A stretch of DNA of 45,277 nucleotides from Acanthaster planci (taxonomy: Eukaryota; Echinodermata; Asteroidea; Valvatida; Acanthasteridae): NCBI RefSeq assembly GCF_001949145.1, contig NW_019091638.1, positions 100,618-145,894 of the forward strand, in the 5' to 3' direction. Position numbers and translations under genes: made by a program. Each line of letters opens with the position of its first letter. The stretch's first letter is position 1. Below, piece by piece: positions 38,131 to 45,277 of this stretch. The notes under the pieces were generated by a model. It worked only from the letters and a program-made list of their open reading frames with translations. It was not told the DNA's origin and searched no databases.

Positions 38131-38896
38131 GGTAATTTGCAGTATTATTATGTATGTCAATGGGTAAAACTAAACAGAAAGTACGATACACTAAATTTAT
38201 GAGCTGTCGTTTAATTTTGAGAAATTTTATTAGGCATTTTCAGGGCAATCAGCAAGCATGTGGCAAGAGCGTAGGCCAATCATCATGCCAATGTTAACTT
38301 TTGTCCCCAGTTTAGCTGAGCCCTTATTTATAGCAACATTTGCCCTCTATTTCAAAGTGAGACAATAGAAGCATTGGTCCAAAATGACACATTGACCCTA
38401 AACACTCTCCTTTGTCACGTGTGTACATTTCACCACGATTATCTGCTCATGGTCCATCCATGTGGTGTTACACGTGTCAGCATGTGTAATTGGTTCGAAA
38501 TGAACAAAACTGCTACCTCAGTGATTCTCCGCGCACTTCATGAAATACCAGAGAAATTTATACTTGAGCAATGTAAAGAGTAGGGCACTTAAACTGTAGA
38601 CGCTTTTGTAACCGCAGATAATTCCTTTAGGTTTAGTTCCTTGTAAATTGTAAAATGCTTTGATATATTTTGCATCTCTTCTTATTGTCATGAAATAGAA
38701 ATTTGTAATTGTTCACCCGAGTTCGAGATAACCGTACTACACTGGTTTTCATGTATTCAAGTTTTTCTGAAGTGGGGGTCAATTTTTGGCAAGATGCTTT
38801 TCTTTTAGGTTAGGTAATTTCAGTTTCAGTTTCTATAATTTAATATGGTAGCAAACGTTTTTAAAGGTTTCTTTCTGAGGTGACCTTTGAAAAAAG

Positions 38897-39097
38897 CTAA
38901 CGAAAGAATGTAGCTTTAACATTCTTTGCAAGATATTTTTCCTGTATCCAATGCTCCAGAAGCGTACCACCAGGGTTCAACTCTCTGGCTTTAACAGAAG
39001 AGGAAACATCGGAGCTAATAGGGGGTGCGGCCGCTGCTAACACAATGAATAAAAATTTGCTGGCAAACATTCTAATTGATAATATGAAATGGAACAT
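38897..39097 (-). CDS. Possible signal-peptide exon (unrecognised)
   Basis: From Met at 39097, or better Met at 39070 (A at -3), the frame gives a basic n-region then FLFIVLAAAA and a polar tail ISSDVSSSVKARELNPGG. That is the form of a secretory signal sequence. A GGTG|GTACGC donor at about 38968 could end the exon; otherwise the frame stops at 38897. No partner exon or family is recognised, so it may be chance. Confidence 0.25.
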   Translation of the reverse strand: MFHFILSIRMFASKFLFIVLAAAAPPISSDVSSSVKARELNPGGTLLEHWIQEKYLAKNVKATFFR

Positions 39098-39837
39098 AAA
39101 TTCAGCTGCATCCACAACCACACAACAATTCTTGCCACGATGTTACACAGGACTGAAAAGGAAAAAGGAATGGATCATTTCGAGTGTCACCTCCGTGAAA
39201 TTATTCTGACACGTTCTTATTCACTGCACACAAACGTCCATCAGTGCCATTAAACCTTCGGGTGGACTATCCAGACAATTGAGGGTAACCAATACTAATA
39301 GGCCCCATAGGCGTGGTACTGATACAAGTGTACGTTTTGAAGAGCTTAAAAGAGTCGACTGACTCCGTTTTTGTAAATCATAATCAGAAGTCTATGGTCT
39401 GTCAGAATTGTTATTGATTTCGGGGTCTCACCTCTCCTCTCTGGCGTGAATGAATCGGAGTCTATCTGTTACTTTACGGCGAGGGAATTCTGTCAAACGT
39501 CAGCTCTGAAATGAATAACATTGTAAAACAACCTTTAAAACTTGAGAAACGGAGACTGGTTGTCGTCATGGCGTCAGCATTGTTAATCCCGAGTTGTGGA
39601 AAGGCACAGTGCTACACAAATGTGCCACCGATAAACACTGCATATTTAATTGTAACCAAACACGTGACATGTTTTTCTGAACACGCGCAAATTCCCTGGC
39701 AAGTTCTAAGTCAATTACACACATGCTTTAATTGTTAAGGTCATTTGAAGTTCAGGACTACTTACATGCCCAGACGTGTGTACTGTGAACACCGCGGTGA
39801 AATTTTTGGCTAACCTGATCTGAAAAATGAGCGCTGT

Positions 39838-39965
39838 GAGCCAGAAAGTGCAGTGTAAACGAATGGAGTACACGCATCTTGGTTCACGCGCTCATTCTAT
39901 TGCTAAATGCCTTGTTAACACATAACTGTGCGTGTGACGTATTCACTTCTGTACTCCATTGTATA
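39838..39965 (+). repeat. Diverged repeat, second copy of 9130-9250
   Basis: Shares AGTGTAAA.GAATGGAGTAC and TAACTGTG..TGTGAC at similar spacing with 9140-9230. It lies directly beside the 3' tail of the LINE at 39966. Family not recognised. Confidence 0.6.
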
Positions 39966-40735
39966 CTAATAATTAATAATAGTTTGGAATTTATATTGCG
40001 CCCTTTCCACCGAAGTGATCAAAGGCGCATTACTAAAAAACTGATGTGCAACCAAGGAGAATTACGCAATAAAACTGAAAAGAAAAGAGACGAAAGAAGA
40101 CAGTCTTTGAAATTCAGGCCACCATGCCAGTGAACAAACCGCAGTATGTCCTAGCAGCCGGGTAACTAACTACTTAAGCCTACACCCTGTCGACATCGGT
40201 ATGTCTCGATCTTTCCCAGGGACCGTACGCCTCCAACCCTACCGACGTACTTTCCCACTCGAATTACCTGACACAGTGACCCTAGAAATATATGGAAAAA
40301 GCAAATTCAGAACACAGTTATACATTTACAAATGCTGATGTAAAAAGGGAAGTTTTCAGCTTGCATTTGAAGGAGTTAGGTCTCTCTTCTCGTCGAAGCA
40401 AAGCATTCCACAACTTAAAGGCTGCCGCAGAGAATAACCTTTCACCTAGATTAGATAAGATCTTTTGGGATTATCAAAAAGGGGGCTATTGTTTCCAGAC
40501 TTCAGTTGATAACTGCAGTCTCTCCTAACGGTAATAAGATCTTGCAAGTACCTTGAAGAGAGTCCTTGAAGAGCTTTAAATGTTAATAGGATGATTTTAA
40601 AATGAATTCTAGATAGAACTGGCATCCAGTGGAGTTGGCGTAGTGTAGGTACTATTTTTTCAAACCTCCCTTTGTAAAAAGTCTGGCCACTGCATTCTGG
40701 ACTCTTTGTAGTTATGTCAGCCGTGCGAAGCACGC
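39966..40735 (-). mobile_element. 3' end of a CR1/L2/Rex-like LINE, 5'-truncated
   Basis: Minus-strand reading gives the typical end of the RT protein: EKIVPTLRQLHWMPVLSRIH then FKIILLTFKALQGLSSRYLQ (about 40665-40550). The tail GERLFSAAAFKLWNALLRRE and FKCKLKTSLF follows (about 40420-40340). The 3' UTR then runs to a stem-loop, GCGCCTTTG...GGAAAGGGCGC (40028-39998), and ends in a TTATTAATTATTAG tail, as expected for ATT-tailed LINEs. The body is nearly free of stops, so the insertion is fairly young. Confidence 0.85.
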
Positions 40736-40765
40736 TAAAGTTACTTGTTATATCGATCGATCACT

Positions 40766-40860
40766 GCCTGCCTGCCGCGCGCCCGTCCGCTCGCCCGCGC
40801 ACCCGTCCGTCTGCCTGCCCACTCGCCTGCCTGCCCGCCTGCCTGTCTGCCTTTGGGCAA
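40766..40860. repeat. Simple repeat of GCCTGCCC/CCGTCCGCTCG type
   Basis: About 95 bases of four-base CNGC-like units (CCTGCCTGCC, GCCCGTCCGCTCGCCCGCGC), sharply GC-rich against AT-rich flanks. Confidence 0.9.
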
Positions 40861-40949
40861 GTAATCACCAAAAAATGCAATATCTTCCAAATTAATTCAC
40901 CGATTTCAGCCAGACATAGACTCTAGCCTGGCCGGAGTCTCATGTGTAC

Positions 40950-41560
40950 CAGCATGTTTGGTCAGTGTCACCTAGTGGTCACTCGTGTTCATTTTCTTTA
41001 AAATTACAAAATGTTTCTTCTTCCACAACCTCGGTTCAATTATTGTCAAACGTGGCCAATTATATCTCTGGACCTAGTGTCATAAAGTGTGTTCACAGAA
41101 TTTAGCCAGTGGCCACCTAGTTGTCAGAAGTGGTCATTTTTTGGAAATAACAAATTGCTCCCCTCACAGTCTAGGTCCGTACTACTGTCAAATTAATCAT
41201 TTACAAGCCTCAGATTGGATGTTCACAGAATTTGGCCACTGGTCACCTAATGGTAATCAGGGATCATTTCTTTCATTGCATGGTTGACTGTGGTCGAATA
41301 CTCACCAGTTTTGTTATATCTATCGGTATCTGCCACCTTCCTTTGCCAATTTCAGCTACATCTGGATATCTTCCTGTCGTAATTGACCAGCGTACAGGGT
41401 CAAGGGTCACCTAATGCTCACTAGTGGTCATTTGCGTTGAAAATACTAAATAATTTGTTTTCACCTCAGTCATGACTTAATCTCAAATTAGGGCAGTTAC
41501 ATTTTTGCTGGGTGGTTAACAGAATTTGGCCAATGGTCATTTCTTTTTTTTTTGACATCG
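40950..41560. repeat. Degenerate ~130-165 bp repeat block, five copies
   Basis: A block reading CAGAATTTGGCCA.TGGTCACCTAATGG...GTGGTCATTT recurs around 40966, 41108, 41241, 41406 and 41535 with decay and insertions. Copies are in the same orientation, so a decayed tandem array is likely. Confidence 0.7.
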
Positions 41561-41689
41561 TGATATTTGAAAATGAAATTGTCCGAACACATAGGCCTAC
41601 GCAGTTGCCTTCAACGGTGCCCCCAGGATTGGCTGCAAATTTACTGAACAAATGGCGGCAAAGCCAGATCCGTGAACCTTTTGTGTTGT

Positions 41690-43490
41690 TTTTTAAATAA
41701 TGGTGTCATATAATAATTATCAACACCAGATTACTTTAATGATTTAAGTCAGGCCCTTTAAATTCCCTGCACATAGTTGAGTTGAAGAAAAATTTCTTGT
41801 TAGATTCGGTTGTTGGATTTGGTCGTTGTCAAGGGCGGATCAAGAACACGCCCCGCACTTTGTGGGGGAGGCAAAGTTTTAGTTTCCCCCAAAGTGGGTC
41901 CAGAATTGGGGTCGAGGGGTTTCGGGTCCCAAAAAAATAGATTCTGCAAAAGGTGCATCAAAAGAACATGTCGTTAGTGTAAACATGGGTTGCATACCCT
42001 TGTGCATTTTGTTGCAGTTCTACCTTAACTTCACAACAAAAGTCTCTTCCACAACTGCTTAGAACTTTCCAACAATATCACTTTACTAATCTATATTAAT
42101 TGCCTGACACTATAAAAGGCATGTGAGAGGTGATCATCTGAGCATTCAGTAAAATTATTGTTTTGAAAAGTGAGCAAAGAAAACAACACATTTACCTGTA
42201 AAGATATGGCAGGCACTGCCTTGCATGCCTAGCAACCGCATTGGGCTGAACTTTGAACTGGTAACATGTAGTTCGTGTAAAGTACAAAAAAATTAACCAA
42301 AAACAATCTCAGCAACACTGTGACTACAATTACTTTATAAAGGAGTATCCTTAATCACAATAAACATAATGGTTCAATCTACTGTTCCCTTTTCCTCACT
42401 AAGAAATTGAATGAGCTGTATGTACAAAATCAACAGTAAGATCAATGTAGTATCTTTTCAACTCAAAGAGTGGAAAGTCTCCACTCAGGTCGCATTATTA
42501 ATTACAGTAGCGGAAGTAAAGTCGAAATAGAATAAAGAGCCAGAGAAAGGAGTATGGAAGAAAGAACAGCAAAAAACCCACAACTAGTGATCCATTACAT
42601 TAAGTTTCAAAGTAAAAGTAATATTTATGGGTACTTTCATCAGCTGCATCATTTAAAACAGCTTCTTGACAACATAATCGGTTAGATAATTAAACGGGTT
42701 ATATTGCTCATAAACAGACCTAACAAATCTTTGGTCTTGGGAACAGAATCTACTGATGACAACCCGCCCGACGCTTTGACCTATTCTCGTGCTTATTGTG
42801 CAAACTCAACACAGAATGTCACTTTTCTCGATACAGGAAAGTTGCTTAATTAGGGTTGAATTTTTTGGTGTCCAGTATTTATTGTTGACGTCCCCATCCT
42901 GTGAAAAGACTTAACACTTTCAACTCATGAAGTCAAAATAAAAGGGAAAACAATTTTTATCTCAAGGTCGCAAAACGAGTCATGATATCCGTTTACATTA
43001 CACTTCTGCACAGATTATCTGGGATTTTAGCAAAATTTTCAATAGGTTGGCTGTGAAAAAGAGTTGAATCCCAAACATTCATTCAAATTCAATACAAATA
43101 TTTTTCAAACAATGTAAAGTAATTAGGCCTCGACGAACCTTGACTGAAAATTCCAAGGTCCTCACTCCAAAGGCTGAAACTTCTGAGTATCATGGCACTA
43201 CACCGCTTTTTCACAGCCACTAACATCGAACCCAATTCCTGTTTGCAAAGCACACTCCATCTACCTGCCTTTAAATAATTGCAGTGTGTTTCTCCGAAGA
43301 GCTCTTCCTCACACGTTCTCCCTTTAGGTTGGTAAGCACGCAACTAGTCTAAGTTGTGTGAGCACTTCGAACGCTAGCACACACCTTGCATCATACACGC
43401 CGTTGATTGGACAATGCCAACATTAATAATAATTATGTAAAGCCGACTGTTTCGCCAGGATAGACCAGTTCAATAATAAATTGTCATTTA
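41690..43490. other. Intergenic, no gene recognised
   Basis: AT-rich DNA with short frames only; nothing recognised on either strand. Confidence 0.5.
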
Positions 43491-43492
43491 CG

Positions 43493-43504
43493 TGCGCATG
43501 CGCA
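43493..43504. promoter_or_regulatory. NRF-1-like palindrome
   Basis: TGCGCATGCGCA, a full match to the NRF-1 consensus, just beyond the 3' end of the Tx1-like LINE. No adjacent first exon is recognised, so it may be a promoter remnant. Confidence 0.35.
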
Positions 43505-43541
43505 CATTCTCGGTTAACGACGTAAGCAAAACAAACAAACA

Positions 43542-45277
43542 TTTTTTTCCCATTTTTTTTTATTTTCCAAATGAACCTTTATTGCAAAGAAAAATAATGA
43601 CAAATAATCTAAAAGTAAATTAAGGTTCAAGTGGGTTAAAAAACAAAATGTTAATTATTTACAAAAATAAATTAGAAAACATCGATACATTTTTTGACAA
43701 TCAATGAGTAAATAAATATCTCATGATTTGTATGAGTCATAAAGGAAGGAAAATCGAAAAGAAAGTTGAATTATTTTAAGCCATCGTCAAACTCAGGGCT
43801 GTTCTGGCAGCGAAGACGGATGGCAACCAATACAATTAAATTTAAGCATACACAAAACATACAGGCAACTTCAAATCAGCCAGGTAATTTTGTTATCTGC
43901 GAATGTGAACAGGGTGTTGTTATGGTCCCACTTGTTTAAAAACGAACCAACGTTATGTTTCATCGAAAAGTAGTGGAAGTCAATCAAAATTTTACTTTTG
44001 ATACGGTGTTTCCACACAATGAAGGGATCGGCGGATGAGGAACGATAGTACAGAAAGTAAATGGTTGCTTTTAGGCTGATTATAAAGTAGTTTGCCAGAT
44101 GGACCATCTCCTATGAACGACCGCTTTTGTGGGGAAGAAGACACCAGTAGAAGTCGAAGTCCTGAGTCAGATCCGGGAAAAGTCGACCCAAAAGGCAGTT
44201 GAGAAGGTTAAGAGCAGGCTGGATGGCACAACACTGGATGAATAAATGTAGAATCGTCCCCTTTCTCCGCACCAGAGACACGACGGGGAAATGTCTGGGT
44301 TGATGTGGTGCATGTGGTAGGAAGTTGTGCAGTAGACGATACTTGTACGTCGCCCTCCTTCTTCGGAGAGGGTAAGTGATATATAGCTTTCCATTGGATT
44401 TTCCGGTTCTCTGGGATGACTTGGTTTTCGTGCCAGTAGGTGTGAAGCTCTTCAGAAGGTTGAGTTCCTCGTTGACAATTTTATAGACAGCCTTTGAAGA
44501 TGAGCTTGTGGCATCGATGTCTGGAGGGAAGTGGATAGTGAGCAGAATTTCCGAAAAAGCTGGGATGTTCTGCAGATTGCTTCGCAAGAGTCGCAGACCG
44601 GAACGGTTAAGGACTTCCGGAAAACTGCGTATGAGAAGTTCTCTTGTGTCCACGAGTTCTGAGTACAGAAGCCTGCTTGAGGACCTTCGCAGTGGGTTTT
44701 CTGGTTGGATGTCTTCCAGTCGTTTCCATCTTCCGGGGGGAAGGTCGAGCAGGTCTCCGATTGTACGGACCCCACACGACCGAAGACAGGGACAAAGGAG
44801 ATGGTCATCTTTACCAGCACATTTAAGCAGATAGGAGGAAATTAATGGTAAATTTACAACAAACTGAGGGGAATCAGGCAGTATGATGATTTTGGCTCTC
44901 GATATAATCCAAGCTTGCAAAGCATCACCATAATAAGTGGGCATGTGGACAAAAACCTTGGCATTTACAGTGTTTACAGTATTGCCGTGGAAAATGCTTT
45001 GTGAAAGCATACGCAGGATAAGGCGAATTTTTAAGAAACCTCTGTGCGAAAGCGAATCGGGAGGTAAAAACGCGTGACTGGAGACAGGTCAGGCCCAGTC
45101 CGCCTTTTTCAGGTGATTGATACAAAATTTTCTCTTTAATCTAGTGCCGCCCATCGGATCAGATAAAATTGATCAGGTTCCTTTGGAGTTCTCTGAGAAG
45201 TTCTTGAGGGGAAAGAACAGCAAGGACATGAAGCAGTTGCGAAGACGCTAACTGATTTGCTACCAAGGCTCTGTATA
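43542..45277 (-). mobile_element. Tx1/L1-like LINE, decayed 3' part of ORF2 and 3' UTR
   Basis: Minus-strand pieces in order: NFI(stop)SDGRH, LYQSPEKGGLGLTCLQSR and FAFAQRFLKN at 45170-45030, then AWIISRAKIIILPDSP and VRTIGDLLDLPPGRWK. The zinc motif CLWCGE plus HLFIQC follows (about 44270-44225), then a tail HLANYFIISLKATIYFLYY to 43871. Stops occur at about 45159, 45144 and 44111; frame changes lie at about 44930-45010 and around the zinc motif. The 3' end carries AATAAA (43583-43578) and an A-rich tail near 43560-43543. The 5' part is off the window. It is a dead copy. Confidence 0.88.

Noticed and set aside
40766-40860. CRISPR-like or satellite array
   Set aside because: Units are four-base simple repeats with no spacers, and the genome is that of an animal.

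Overview
This is a piece of an animal nuclear genome. Protein-coding genes are split into short exons with GT-AG introns, most of the DNA is AT-rich and non-coding, and fragments of several retrotransposon and fold-back repeat families are present. The palindrome TACATGTA, the string TAGGCCTA and a tRNA-derived SINE recur. Together with the close match of the ERCC3 exons to vertebrate XPB, this suggests a marine invertebrate, perhaps an echinoderm or other deuterostome. That placement is an inference from composition, not a proof.

Left third (1-16,314, minus strand): the gene for ERCC3/XPB, the 3'-5' DNA translocase/helicase of TFIIH. Fifteen coding exons can be placed with consistent splice phases. 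They give 663 codons, from the start codon through helicase motif VI; the last roughly 130 residues lie beyond the left edge. The introns hold a decayed reverse transcriptase, a pair of ~0.55 kb direct repeats flanking exons 5-6, a 103/112 bp tandem duplication and two large fold-back (MITE-like) elements in intron 1.

Middle (16.3-27.4 kb): no gene recognised. It holds a SINE, a perfect 16 bp hairpin beside CCAAT- and NRF-1-like motifs, and long AT-rich tracts.

27.4-29.4 kb, minus strand: a stonustoxin/neoverrucotoxin (SNTX)-family gene related to MACPF-like pore formers. It has a C-terminal fibronectin type III domain where the fish venom subunits carry PRY-SPRY. A 37-base N run interrupts it, and the run length does not fit the reading frame, so it is an assembly gap of unknown true length.

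Right third (29.4-45.3 kb): repeat-rich intergenic DNA. Visible are a degenerate ~21 bp minisatellite, a second SINE copy, TACATGTA clusters, a 109 bp imperfect hairpin resembling a pre-miRNA or small MITE, another fold-back element, the 3' end of a CR1/L2/Rex-like LINE with stem-loop and ATT-type tail, a degenerate ~140 bp repeat block, and at the right edge the decayed 3' part of a Tx1/L1-like LINE.

No functional link between ERCC3 and the SNTX-like gene is suggested by the sequence. I found no clear new multi-gene system. The most interesting items are the SNTX-FN3 architecture, the long-hairpin elements and the 32.4 kb hairpin.
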